From NCBI GenBank assembly GCA_965212195.1, contig CBDBUW010000012.1:1-64000 (forward strand): a stretch of 64,000 nucleotides of DNA. The letters run 5' to 3'. The position numbers were made by a program, and so were the translations under genes. Of the stretch, positions 45,328 to 54,368 are shown piece by piece (the first letter of the stretch is position 1; each line of letters begins with the position of its first letter). Below the pieces are notes generated by a model that saw nothing but the letters and a program-made list of their open reading frames with translations, was not told where the DNA came from and made no database searches. The stretch is from JAJCYK01 sp965212195 (lineage in GTDB: Bacteria > Bacteroidota > Bacteroidia > Cytophagales > Cyclobacteriaceae).

Positions 45328-46851
45328 ATGCGTAAGATCCAGGAGAAACTCACCAGTCCTTTTTACTTCTTACTCAGTCTGCCAGCCACGGCCATGGGAT
45401 TTGCCCTCAGCATTCAGATCAGTGCCTTAAGCTGGATCCTGCAAACCCGGTTTCATCTGGACATTGAAGAAATAGGATTGGTGTGGGCCGCTGGTCCTAT
45501 TGCCGGAATCTTCGGTCAGATCATTATTGGGGTGATTAGTGACAAAGTATGGTTCTGGGGCGGCCGTCGAAAACCCTTCATCCTGATAGGAGGAACCTTG
45601 GCGGCTATGATGTTACTGGCCTTACCACGCATCGACATCATAAGCAGTAGTATGGGCATCGATGGTATCCTGACGGTTGCCGTGTTGGTCGCTTTGATCC
45701 TGGACCTTTCCATCAACATAAGCTTTAATCCCACCCGGTCCATCATTGCAGATGTCACACCCAAAGGCGATGAACGCACCAAAGGATATACCTGGATGCA
45801 GACGGTTTCCGGGACCTTCGGAGTGTTGGCCTATTTTATCGCCGTAGTCTGGGACAACTATGTCTTGATCAACGTAGGGATCGTATTAGTGCTGCTCTTT
45901 TCTCTGATACCCCCCTTCCTAATCCAGGAACCTAAGGAACTGACGGAGGATCCTGCAAATGAATCGGTGGCCGTACGTTGGAGGGAGATCATGGATGCTG
46001 TTATGCCTTTAATGGGTTTCTTGCTGTTTGGCTTTTTTGCCATAATCAATAAGGTAGTGTTGTTGGGGGCTTTGGATAGAATCCAGACTCCTGCGGTATA
46101 TGTGTGTTTCGGCATTACCTTTATAGTAGGCCTTAGATCCATTCTAAGGGGTATAGGCAAAGATCAAGACCCGGTGGAGTTTCAGAAGATCTTACTGGCT
46201 CATGCCTTTACCTGGTTGGGTATTCAATCTATGTTCGTTTACATGACCCCATATATTACCGAGATTATGTATCCGGCCCTGGGAGATCAAGTATGGGCCA
46301 ATCAAATATCCGGGTGGATCTCAAACAGGGATGCGCTGACTATCGGAAAAGATGAGACCATCGGCAACATTGTTTCATTGAGTTTTCTCTTGTTAAATGC
46401 CGTAGGAGCACTGCTGCCGGCTTTTGTCCTGGAACCGGTGGCGGAGAAAATAGGACGTGTCCGCACTCATATGATATGTATTGCCACTATGGCCCTGGGC
46501 TATGCCGGTATCATATTTTGGGGATCCAGCGAAGGGGCGCTTTATTTATTGATCAGTCTGGTAGGCGTAGGTTGGGCGGCCACTATCTCCTTGCCTTTTG
46601 CTATTATGTCTGAACGGGTAGATCAAACCAAGATGGGCCTTTATATGGGTATTTTCAATCTTTCGGTGGTGCTCCCTCAGTTAATGTCAAGTATGGGAAT
46701 GGGCAAGATAGTTAAGGATAGCGCTGACAAATCCATACTATTCATTATCTGCGCTCTGGCTCTGGGGATGTCGGCCTTTCTATGGATATTGGTGAGGGAA
46801 AATCGCTCGGTTAAGCAGAGAGATCCGGCGATTCCCAGCGGAGGTCACTGA
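45328..46851 (+). CDS. MFS sugar transporter, SLC45/GPH (sucrose/maltose:H+)-like
   Basis: A 507-residue inner-membrane protein with about 12 membrane segments. The early segment LPATAMGFALSIQISALSWI, the loop GVISDKVWFWGGRRKPFILI and the ITFNPTRS-like SINISFNPTRSIIADVTP segment match the SUC/SLC45 group of disaccharide transporters, which import sucrose or maltose with protons. It starts 3 bases after the GH31 stop, so the two form an operon. An insertion of about 40 residues in the second half carries a charged loop (GWISNRDALTIGKDETIG). Its 3' end overlaps the convergent small lipoprotein gene by 7 bases. Confidence 0.88.
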   Translation: MRKIQEKLTSPFYFLLSLPATAMGFALSIQISALSWILQTRFHLDIEEIGLVWAAGPIAGIFGQIIIGVISDKVWFWGGRRKPFILIGGTLAAMMLLALPRIDIISSSMGIDGILTVAVLVALILDLSINISFNPTRSIIADVTPKGDERTKGYTWMQTVSGTFGVLAYFIAVVWDNYVLINVGIVLVLLFSLIPPFLIQEPKELTEDPANESVAVRWREIMDAVMPLMGFLLFGFFAIINKVVLLGALDRIQTPAVYVCFGITFIVGLRSILRGIGKDQDPVEFQKILLAHAFTWLGIQSMFVYMTPYITEIMYPALGDQVWANQISGWISNRDALTIGKDETIGNIVSLSFLLLNAVGALLPAFVLEPVAEKIGRVRTHMICIATMALGYAGIIFWGSSEGALYLLISLVGVGWAATISLPFAIMSERVDQTKMGLYMGIFNLSVVLPQLMSSMGMGKIVKDSADKSILFIICALALGMSAFLWILVRENRSVKQRDPAIPSGGH

Positions 46852-47219
46852 TTTTTTAAACTTAACTCCTTGCTGTCCCCCAAAGCGTCGAATCTTAAAT
46901 ACATTCTCAACGGATTGCTCTTACCTAAAGAATCACAGTCCTGGGATGGTTCGATATAGTAAATCAGAAATTTTTGATTGCGAATATAAAGTTCCCGGTA
47001 GTCAGGCGGACCCAGATAGTGGATCATTTCTTGTTCGGTCCAACCCATCAATTCATGTTGCTGGTCCAGTACCAAATTTAGTTGCGACAGCCTTATACCC
47101 TGGCACCCGTTGGGGTCTTGTTGCCAGCTTTGGTTATCGAAAGTCTTGATCTCAGGGGCACTGCTACAGCTCCATAGACCCCATATCGATAACCAAAAGA
47201 TCGCCCCCCGAATTTTCAT
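46845..47219 (-). CDS. Small lipoprotein, possibly BamE/SmpA-like fold
   Basis: A 124-residue lipoprotein (signal ending LWSCSS). The segment QQHELMGWTEQEMIHYLGPP followed by short strands (FLIYYIEPSQDCD, RMYLRFDALGD) recalls the helix-strand layout of BamE-like proteins, where a lipoprotein binds at the outer membrane. That resemblance is weak and the family is not certain. It overlaps the convergent transporter gene by 7 bases at its 3' end and is divergent from the 158-residue membrane protein. Confidence 0.65.
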   Translation of the reverse strand: MKIRGAIFWLSIWGLWSCSSAPEIKTFDNQSWQQDPNGCQGIRLSQLNLVLDQQHELMGWTEQEMIHYLGPPDYRELYIRNQKFLIYYIEPSQDCDSLGKSNPLRMYLRFDALGDSKELSLKNQ

Positions 47220-47301
47220 AGTTTACAAGTATCTAAATAATTCCACGATTATCCTGCATTGTTGGGAAAATAAATAACTTCGCGAAGTACTCTGTTCAGA
47301 C

Positions 47302-47778
47302 ATGACCAACATTTCAAAATTATTGACCGCTCTATGGGGCCTTTTATGTTTGGCTACAGTAGCCGTTTTATTATTGGTGTACGCTAATTTGCCGCTACAG
47401 CTTTCCTGGACCTTGCCAGATGAACTGGGAGGATTTGATCTTACCAGGGAAGGCTTTTTTTATTCCATGGCAGGGGCATTCATTCTTTTCAATATACTTT
47501 ACTACCTGGTGGCCAAGCTTCCGCAAAAGTTTAAAAGGGTCAAGGTCATGGGAAGTCGGCAGTTGGATCTTGGCCTAGCGGTATCTTTAAAGATACAAGT
47601 AATTGGATTCAATATATTCCTCATCTGCCTGATGATTTTCCTGAGAATGAGCAGTCAGTATGCTACTGAGGCTACTGGTCTTTGGTCGCTCTTGTTTTAT
47701 GTGGGTCCCGTTATTATGGTTTTGGGGCTTCTTTCCCTGATATATTGGTGGTTCAAGTCCCGAGTAGTGGCTGATTGA
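47302..47778 (+). CDS. Small integral membrane protein of unknown function
   Basis: A 158-residue protein with four hydrophobic segments (near residues 8-28, 52-70, 92-112 and 128-150). The positively charged loop KLPQKFKRVK follows the second segment. I do not recognise the family; DUF1648-like proteins have a similar layout but the match is not convincing. It lies between a divergent lipoprotein gene and the parE gene, 172 bases from the latter. A 12-base palindrome (ACTTCGCGAAGT, 47277-47288) sits just before the start. Confidence 0.6.
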   Translation: MTNISKLLTALWGLLCLATVAVLLLVYANLPLQLSWTLPDELGGFDLTREGFFYSMAGAFILFNILYYLVAKLPQKFKRVKVMGSRQLDLGLAVSLKIQVIGFNIFLICLMIFLRMSSQYATEATGLWSLLFYVGPVIMVLGLLSLIYWWFKSRVVAD

Positions 47779-47786
47779 ATAATTTA

Positions 47787-47805
47787 AGGGTTATTTTTTA
47801 ACCCT
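47787..47805 (+). terminator. Possible hairpin after the small membrane protein gene
   Basis: AGGGTTA (47787-47793) pairs with TAACCCT (47799-47805), with a five-T loop. There is no T-run after the stem, so it is at best a weak terminator. It lies 8 bases after the stop codon. Confidence 0.35.
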
Positions 47806-47950
47806 ATGTATATCAAAATCTTATAAAATTCATTGATTGGAAGGTAAGCCGCAGGCCTTTTATAAAGTGGTGATTCTTGCAATTTCATTGTATTTTTGAC
47901 GTCACAATAGGTAGTTTTAGTATTGATTTTTAACCCGTAATCATTTTTTG

Positions 47951-49828
47951 ATGGCTACTTCAACACCTTTATCAAATTACACCGAGGAAAACATCAAATC
48001 ACTGGATTGGAAAGAACATATTCGGTTGCGACCGGGTATGTACATTGGAAAGCTCGGTGATGGTTCTGCCCAAGATGACGGCATCTATGTCCTGGTCAAA
48101 GAGATCATTGACAATTGTATTGATGAACATGTTATGGGCTTCGGTAAAACCATTGATGTGCGGGTATATGATCACAAGGTGGTGGTACGCGATTATGGAA
48201 GAGGGATTCCCTTGGGTAAAGTAGTAGACTGTGTTTCTAAAATAAATACCGGGGGCAAGTACGACTCTCAGGCATTTCAGAAATCAGTGGGCCTCAATGG
48301 TGTGGGAACCAAAGCAGTAAATGCCTTGTCCAGCTACTTTAAAGTGCAGTCCTTTCGTGACAAAAAGACCAAGATCGCTGAATTCAAGAATGGCGAGATC
48401 CTCACCAATGCAAAAATCAAATCAAGCGCCGATCGAAATGGAACTTTGATCGTTTTCGAGCCGGACAATACAGTCTTTAAGAATTTCCATTTTATCCCCG
48501 AATTCCTGGAAAATCAACTATGGAATTACGCCTACCTGAATGCCGGTCTCACCATTAATTTCAACGGCAAAAAATATCATTCAAAAAACGGTTTACTGGA
48601 TCTGTTGACCAATCGTACCGACGAGGACAATTTGCGCTATCCTATAATCCATCTAAAAGGAGATGATATAGAAGTAGCGCTGACCCACGGCAACCAGTAT
48701 GGTGAGGAGTATTACAGCTTTGTGAACGGCCAGTATACCACCCAGGGAGGGACCCATCTGTCCGCCTTCAGGGAGGCGTTGGTAAAGACCGTTAGGGAGT
48801 TCTATGGTAAGAGTTTTGAAGCTTCAGATATCAGGGCTTCCATTATCGGGGCGGTGTCAGTACGGGTGATCGAACCGGTTTTCGAGTCGCAAACCAAAAC
48901 TAAATTGGGTTCACAGAATATTGCTCCAGATGGCCCTACCATGCGTTCTTTTATCAACGATTTTGTTAAGAAAGCATTTGACAATTACTTGCACCGGCAA
49001 CCCAAGACCGCCGAAGCCTTACTTAAGCGAATCTTACAGTCGGAGAGGGAGCGTAAAGATATTGCAGGTATCAAAAAGCTGGCAAACGAAAGAGCCAAGA
49101 AAGCCAACCTTCACAATAAGAAACTCCGGGACTGCCGCATACATTTGAACGATCCTAAGGCTGGCGAAAGGGCCAATGAATCTATGCTTTTTATTACTGA
49201 GGGCGATAGCGCCAGTGGGTCTATTACCAAATCCCGGGATGTCCAGATCCAGGCAGTGTTTAGCTTAAGAGGTAAGCCGCTTAATTGCTTTGGTCTTACT
49301 AAAAAAGTGGTATATGAGAACGAAGAATTCAACTTATTGCAGCATGCTTTGAACATCGAGGATGGGCTGGAAGGGCTTCGCTACAGCAAGATTGTAATAG
49401 CCACTGATGCCGATGTGGACGGGATGCATATACGGCTATTGATGCTGACTTTTTTCCTCCAGTTCTTTCCAGATCTGGTAAAAAATGGAAGAATTTACAT
49501 TCTTGAGACCCCGCTTTTCAGGGTACGCAACAAGAAAGAAACTGTTTATTGCTATAGTGAGGAAGAAAAAGCTACGGCAGTTAAGAAATTAGGGACTAAA
49601 GCCGAAATAACCCGCTTTAAAGGATTGGGAGAGATATCCCCCAGCGAATTCGGAGCCTTTATAGGGGAAAACATACGATTAGAGCCCATCATATTGAAGA
49701 AAGATGCCAGTATCCAGCAGCTGTTGAGTTTTTATATGGGTAAAAATACTCCGGATCGTCAAAAGTTCATAATTGAGAATTTGAAAGCGGAGAAGGATTT
49801 AGTAGAGCCAGCCGCCGAGGTGGCATAG
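47951..49828 (+). CDS. parE: DNA topoisomerase IV subunit B
   Basis: A 625-residue type IIA topoisomerase ATPase subunit. The GHKL ATPase motifs are present (EIIDNCIDEH with the catalytic-acid region, VRDYGRGIP, and GLNGVGTKAVNALS). The TOPRIM domain has ITEGDSASGS near residue 415 and TDADVDGMHI near 483, which bind the catalytic magnesium. The variant ASGS in place of AGGS is characteristic of the Bacteroidota ParE group. The ATG at 47951 is used; a TTG sits directly before it. parC follows after 7 bases, so both topoisomerase IV subunits are co-expressed. It relaxes and decatenates chromosomes together with ParC. Confidence 0.93.
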   Translation: MATSTPLSNYTEENIKSLDWKEHIRLRPGMYIGKLGDGSAQDDGIYVLVKEIIDNCIDEHVMGFGKTIDVRVYDHKVVVRDYGRGIPLGKVVDCVSKINTGGKYDSQAFQKSVGLNGVGTKAVNALSSYFKVQSFRDKKTKIAEFKNGEILTNAKIKSSADRNGTLIVFEPDNTVFKNFHFIPEFLENQLWNYAYLNAGLTINFNGKKYHSKNGLLDLLTNRTDEDNLRYPIIHLKGDDIEVALTHGNQYGEEYYSFVNGQYTTQGGTHLSAFREALVKTVREFYGKSFEASDIRASIIGAVSVRVIEPVFESQTKTKLGSQNIAPDGPTMRSFINDFVKKAFDNYLHRQPKTAEALLKRILQSERERKDIAGIKKLANERAKKANLHNKKLRDCRIHLNDPKAGERANESMLFITEGDSASGSITKSRDVQIQAVFSLRGKPLNCFGLTKKVVYENEEFNLLQHALNIEDGLEGLRYSKIVIATDADVDGMHIRLLMLTFFLQFFPDLVKNGRIYILETPLFRVRNKKETVYCYSEEEKATAVKKLGTKAEITRFKGLGEISPSEFGAFIGENIRLEPIILKKDASIQQLLSFYMGKNTPDRQKFIIENLKAEKDLVEPAAEVA

Positions 49829-49835
49829 CATCATT

Positions 49836-52592
49836 ATGGAAGATAAGAATTTGCCTGAAGCACAAGGGGCTTTTGAGTCAGAAGAGGAAATGCACGATAA
49901 GAGACCGGTTTCAGGGATGTATGAAAACTGGTTTCTGGACTACGCCTCTTATGTAATACTGGAGCGCGCGGTCCCAGCTATGGAAGACGGCTTTAAGCCT
50001 GTCCAGCGACGCATTCTTCATGCCATGAAAGAGATGGATGATGGGCGCTTTAATAAAGTGGCCAACATCATTGGCGCTACCATGCAATATCATCCCCATG
50101 GCGATGCCTCTATCGGTGATGCTATTGTTAACCTTGGTCAAAAAGATCTGCTCATCGAGACACAGGGTAATTGGGGCGATATCCGCACAGGCGACAGCGC
50201 CGCAGCGCCCCGGTACATCGAAGCCCGGCTCTCGAAGTTTGCCCTGGAGGTAGTGTTCAATGCACAAACTACCGAATGGCAGCTTTCTTACGACGGAAGA
50301 AAAAAGGAACCGATCACCCTTCCCGTGAAGTTTCCTTTGTTGTTGACCCAGGGAGTGGAAGGTATTGCTGTAGGGTTATCGACTCGTATCCTTCCACACA
50401 ACTTTTGTGAGTTGTGTAAGGCTTCAATCGAAGTACTAAAAGGACGATCGGCCAAGCTGCTACCAGATTTTCCTACTGGCGGGATGGCAGACTTTAGTGA
50501 GTACAACCGCGGCAAAAGAGGGGGCAAAGTACGTGTTAGAGCGATTATTGAAGAATATGATAAGAAAAATCTGATAATCAAAGATATACCCTATGGCGTT
50601 ACTACTACCTCTTTAATAGATTCTATCATAAAGGCCAACGATAAGGGAAAGATCAAGATCAAACAGGTGGTAGACAATACCGCTAAAGATGTAGAAATAT
50701 TAGTGACTTTGGCTTCCGGCCAATCACCAGATATTACCATCGACGCTCTTTATGCCTTTACCAATTGTGAGGTTTCTATTTCCCCCAACGCTTGTGTGAT
50801 TATTGCTGATAAACCACATTTTTTGTCGGTCAATGATATTCTAAAGATCAATACGGAGCAGACTGTAGCCCTACTGACTCGCGAACTGGAAATAAAGAGA
50901 AACTCCTTGATGGAGCGTATATTATTTTCATCGTTGGAAAAGATCTTTATTGAGAATCGCATTTATCGGGATATTGAGGAATGCGAGACCTGGGAGGAGG
51001 TACTAAAGGCTATTGACAAGGGATTAAAGCCCTTCAAAAAGCAATTCTATCGGGAAATCACGGAGGAAGATCTGGTGCGACTGACGGAAATAAAGATTAA
51101 GCGTATTAGCCGTTTTGACTCCTTTAAAGCCGAGGAGACTTTGAAGAACCTCAAGGAAGAACTGAAGGAGACCGAGTATAACCTGGCACACATCACCGAC
51201 TTTGCTATTAATTACTTCAAGAATCTATTGGAGAAATATGGCCCCGGGCGGGAACGCAAAACCGAAATCAAATCTTTCGAAACCATATCGGCCAAAGTGG
51301 TTGCTGCCAACAACGTGAGGTTATATGTGAACCGGGCGGAGGGTTTTATCGGGTATGGATTGCGCAAGGATGAGTTTGTGACGGAATGCTCGGATATGGA
51401 CGACGTACTGGTGATCCGCAAAGACGGCATATGCAAAGTCTCCCGCATATCGGATAAAGTATTTATGGGCAAGGGCATATTGCATGCCGGAGTGTTCAAA
51501 AAGAATGACGAGCGTATGGTTTATAACGCCATTTACGTTGATGGTAAATCAGGCCGCACTTTAGCTAAGAGATTTCAGGTACTGGCGGTTACCCGCGATA
51601 AGGAGTACGATCTTACCAAGGGTCACAAAGGTTCTAAGATCCACTACCTAACGGCTAATCCCAATGCAGAGGCAGAATGTGTAACGGTGTACCTGACCTC
51701 GGGATCCAAAGCCAGAAAGAAAGTGTTCGATTTCGATTTCTCACTATTGGATATAAAGGGCCGCGGTGCCGGTGGAAACATAGTGACCAAGTATCCCGTC
51801 CGCAAGGTATCCTTGAAAAGCGAGGGGGTTTCCACCATGGGTGGACTTAACATTTGGTACGACGATGTGGTGGGCAGGTTGAATCGAGATCAGCGCGGTC
51901 GATTTATAGGAAATTTTCAAGGAAATGACCGGGTGTTGGCTATCTACAAGGACGGTAGTTACGAACTGACTGATTTTGAGCTCACCAATCGCTATGAAGC
52001 AGAAAAAGTAGTTTGCCTGGAACAGTATAATCCAGAGAAAGTGATCACGGCAGTTCATTACGACAGCGGCTCCAAAGCGCATTACATTAAGCGGTTTAGC
52101 GTGGAAACCTCCACCACAGGCAAGCGATTCTCCTTCATTAACGAAACGACAGGTAGCAAGCTGCTGGCGGCCACCATGGAAGCAGAGCCAGTAGTAGAAT
52201 ACGACTTTAGGAGGGTAAAAAGCCGTAAAACGGAGCAAAAGCAAGAAAGTACCAACCAGCTTATCGATGTGAAAGGGAGGAAGGCCAATGGGAATAGGCT
52301 GTCCAAGCATAAAATATTAAAAGCCCGATTTATCAGTAGTGATGGAGCGGATAAAAAGGTGGAGAGCAGCTCAAATGGTGAGGAAAAGGACTCCTCCAAC
52401 CAAGAAAAGGAACATCCGTCGCCTAAATCTAAATCTGAACCCAAACCCAAACCTAAACCTAAGCCGTCCCCCCGTGCCAAGAAAAGTACTTCAACAAAGA
52501 AGCAGGACCCTGGCTTTCAGGTAGGTACAACCATTGATCTGGAGGTAAAAAGCACCCAGACCAAAGACCAACTGGGTCTTTTCGAATCTTGA
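49836..52592 (+). CDS. parC: DNA topoisomerase IV subunit A
   Basis: A 918-residue DNA-cleaving subunit. The active-site tyrosine is Tyr127 in AAPRYIEARLS, and the QGNWGDIRTGDSAA segment precedes it. N-terminal motifs (LERAVPAMEDGFKPVQRRIL, YHPHGDASIGDAI) are typical of GyrA/ParC. The C-terminal part has beta-pinwheel repeats. The last ~100 residues form a basic, disordered tail rich in Lys, Pro and Ser, coded by near-perfect six-base repeats around 52422-52470; such tails are unusual for the family. It is co-transcribed with parE (7-base gap) and trmH. Confidence 0.93.
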   Translation: MEDKNLPEAQGAFESEEEMHDKRPVSGMYENWFLDYASYVILERAVPAMEDGFKPVQRRILHAMKEMDDGRFNKVANIIGATMQYHPHGDASIGDAIVNLGQKDLLIETQGNWGDIRTGDSAAAPRYIEARLSKFALEVVFNAQTTEWQLSYDGRKKEPITLPVKFPLLLTQGVEGIAVGLSTRILPHNFCELCKASIEVLKGRSAKLLPDFPTGGMADFSEYNRGKRGGKVRVRAIIEEYDKKNLIIKDIPYGVTTTSLIDSIIKANDKGKIKIKQVVDNTAKDVEILVTLASGQSPDITIDALYAFTNCEVSISPNACVIIADKPHFLSVNDILKINTEQTVALLTRELEIKRNSLMERILFSSLEKIFIENRIYRDIEECETWEEVLKAIDKGLKPFKKQFYREITEEDLVRLTEIKIKRISRFDSFKAEETLKNLKEELKETEYNLAHITDFAINYFKNLLEKYGPGRERKTEIKSFETISAKVVAANNVRLYVNRAEGFIGYGLRKDEFVTECSDMDDVLVIRKDGICKVSRISDKVFMGKGILHAGVFKKNDERMVYNAIYVDGKSGRTLAKRFQVLAVTRDKEYDLTKGHKGSKIHYLTANPNAEAECVTVYLTSGSKARKKVFDFDFSLLDIKGRGAGGNIVTKYPVRKVSLKSEGVSTMGGLNIWYDDVVGRLNRDQRGRFIGNFQGNDRVLAIYKDGSYELTDFELTNRYEAEKVVCLEQYNPEKVITAVHYDSGSKAHYIKRFSVETSTTGKRFSFINETTGSKLLAATMEAEPVVEYDFRRVKSRKTEQKQESTNQLIDVKGRKANGNRLSKHKILKARFISSDGADKKVESSSNGEEKDSSNQEKEHPSPKSKSEPKPKPKPKPSPRAKKSTSTKKQDPGFQVGTTIDLEVKSTQTKDQLGLFES
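52422..52470 (+). repeat. Hexanucleotide microrepeat in the parC tail
   Basis: Repeats of CCTAAA/CCCAAA and AAATCT encode Lys-Pro and Lys-Ser dipeptides. The tract is in frame with parC and could change length by slippage without breaking the frame, since units are six bases long. Confidence 0.5.
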
Positions 52593-52594
52593 TC

Positions 52595-53275
52595 ATGACC
52601 CGGGAAGATCACCTTCTTTGTGAACATCTGGCGGACTTTATCAGTACTTCAAAAAAAGCCACTATGGAATCCGTGCTGCTTAATCGCACCCGACATATAA
52701 CAGTGGCACTAGAAGACATTTTCCAACCTCACAACGCCAGTGCGGTGATTCGTTCTTGTGACTGTTTTGGGGTGCAGGATCTTCATGTAATTGAAAACCG
52801 CAATCAGTATATACTGAACCCCAATGTTACCCAGGGGTCGTCCAAATGGATAGACCTAATCCGTCATAATCAACATGGAGAATCCAATACCGAGGCCTGT
52901 TACAGCGCTCTCAGGGCTAAAGGATATCGGATATATGCTACTTCACCCCACGCTACAGGGTTAGAGCTAAACCAAGTGCCTATAGATGAAAAAGTGGCGT
53001 TGGTTTTCGGTACCGAAATGGAAGGTCTAACGAAAACGGCGATGGATCAAGCCCATGGCGTAGTTCGTATTCCCATGTATGGATTTACCGAGAGTTTCAA
53101 CATTTCCGTGTGTGTAGCCTTGTGTCTGCATACACTTATAGATAAATTGCATGCTTCCAAAGTAAACTGGCGATTGTCCATGGAAGAACTAGATGATATA
53201 CGTTTGTCCTGGTATCGCCGCTCCGTAAGGAATTCGGAAATACTGGAAAAAGAGTTTAGAAAAGATCATGAATAA
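52595..53275 (+). CDS. trmH: tRNA (guanosine-2'-O)-methyltransferase, SpoU/TrmH family
   Basis: About 226 residues from the ATG at 52595; a TTG at 52589 would overlap parC. The three SpoU motifs are present: HNASAVIRSCDCFGVQDLHV (motif 1, with the conserved Asn and Arg), ALVFGTEMEGL (motif 2) and IPMYGFTESFNISV (motif 3 with the knot-binding residues). The enzyme methylates the 2'-hydroxyl of a tRNA guanosine using S-adenosylmethionine. It overlaps the TPR lipoprotein gene by 8 bases at the 3' end. Confidence 0.92.
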   Translation: MTREDHLLCEHLADFISTSKKATMESVLLNRTRHITVALEDIFQPHNASAVIRSCDCFGVQDLHVIENRNQYILNPNVTQGSSKWIDLIRHNQHGESNTEACYSALRAKGYRIYATSPHATGLELNQVPIDEKVALVFGTEMEGLTKTAMDQAHGVVRIPMYGFTESFNISVCVALCLHTLIDKLHASKVNWRLSMEELDDIRLSWYRRSVRNSEILEKEFRKDHE

Positions 53276-54368
53276 TTGGGTTCTCCTGTTGATGTTAGTG
53301 CTGGCCTGCTCCTGTCAGCGAAGGGATCAGTCATATCCCATGGTGGAGGTACCTGTGCCGGATACAGACTTCTATGAAGCTGGTCTGGCAGAAGTCGAAC
53401 GTCGGGTACAGAACAGCCCGGGCAATGCCGATGCCCATTTGAAAAAGGCCCTTTACCTGGAGGCTTTGGGAAACTCCGAAGCAGCGCTTTCTGCCATTAA
53501 TCAGGCTATCGCGTTGGATCCTACTCCCGATTACCTATTGAAACAAGCGCAGTTGCATAAGGTAATGGGTGATTACCAGCAAGCATTGAACAGTGTATCC
53601 AGGGCTCAATTACTAGGGGGAGACTATCCCGATATGTGGCATTTATTAGCCAGCCTGAATTATTTGCAGGACAACTATGACGCCGCCTTATCACAGGTAG
53701 AAAAGGCCCTTCAAAAACACCCCAAGGGTATTCACTATAATCTGGTAAAGGGGCAGATACATTGGGCCTTAAATGATACCCTGCAAGCTCAGGCCAGCCT
53801 GATAGAGGCGACTGAAAGTCAGGAAGTTCGGTATGAATCCTTAAAACAGTTAGTCACTATAAATCGGGTCATCGGTGATTATGAGAAGGCCTTCCAGTAT
53901 CTAATGCTAAACCGTCAACAACAAAAGGGAGATCGCAGTTTGATGTTTATTCAGGGACAATTGCTGAGGGAAACATCCCAACTTGACAGTGCCATGGCGG
54001 TATTCAGCCAATTGCAAAAACGCGATAGTACGGACTACAGATTATTTCAGGAAAGAAGTTTGATCCATTTCGAAAAAAGACGTTACGATTCCGCGCTTTA
54101 TTATAGCGAAAAGACACTGGCTCTGAATTCTAATTATTTACCCGCTATGCTTACGCAGGCGAGGGTTTACGATAGGCGCAATTACTTCAGCACTGCCCTG
54201 AAATCTTATGAAGCTATCATAGCCATTGATTCCACCTATTCACCTGCAGTTGAGGAGTTGGAAAAACTAAATGGAAAAATTGCATATTTGCAGAGAGTAC
54301 GAAAAACTAGAGAAAGGAATGCAGGTTTGAAGATCTTAAAACCTATACCTTCCAAGGACAATAACTAA
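53268..54368 (+). CDS. TPR-repeat lipoprotein
   Basis: A 366-residue protein with a lipoprotein signal (MLVLACSCQ), followed by tandem TPR repeats (for example GNADAHLKKALYLEALGN, YAAL-type helices such as AISAINQAIALDP and YFSTALKSYEAIIAIDSTY). It is likely a periplasmic scaffold; the partner is unknown. It overlaps trmH by 8 bases and shares one base with the thrS start (TAATG), so translation is coupled to both. Confidence 0.82.
   Translation: MNNWVLLLMLVLACSCQRRDQSYPMVEVPVPDTDFYEAGLAEVERRVQNSPGNADAHLKKALYLEALGNSEAALSAINQAIALDPTPDYLLKQAQLHKVMGDYQQALNSVSRAQLLGGDYPDMWHLLASLNYLQDNYDAALSQVEKALQKHPKGIHYNLVKGQIHWALNDTLQAQASLIEATESQEVRYESLKQLVTINRVIGDYEKAFQYLMLNRQQQKGDRSLMFIQGQLLRETSQLDSAMAVFSQLQKRDSTDYRLFQERSLIHFEKRRYDSALYYSEKTLALNSNYLPAMLTQARVYDRRNYFSTALKSYEAIIAIDSTYSPAVEELEKLNGKIAYLQRVRKTRERNAGLKILKPIPSKDNN

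Noticed and set aside
47277..47288. ACTTCGCGAAGT palindrome as a regulator site
   Set aside because: It is a perfect 12-base palindrome between divergent genes but has no second copy in the window and no adjacent regulator, so chance cannot be excluded.
51744..52310. Long antisense reading frame inside parC
   Set aside because: It is opposite a well-supported coding gene with clear protein motifs and has no independent support.
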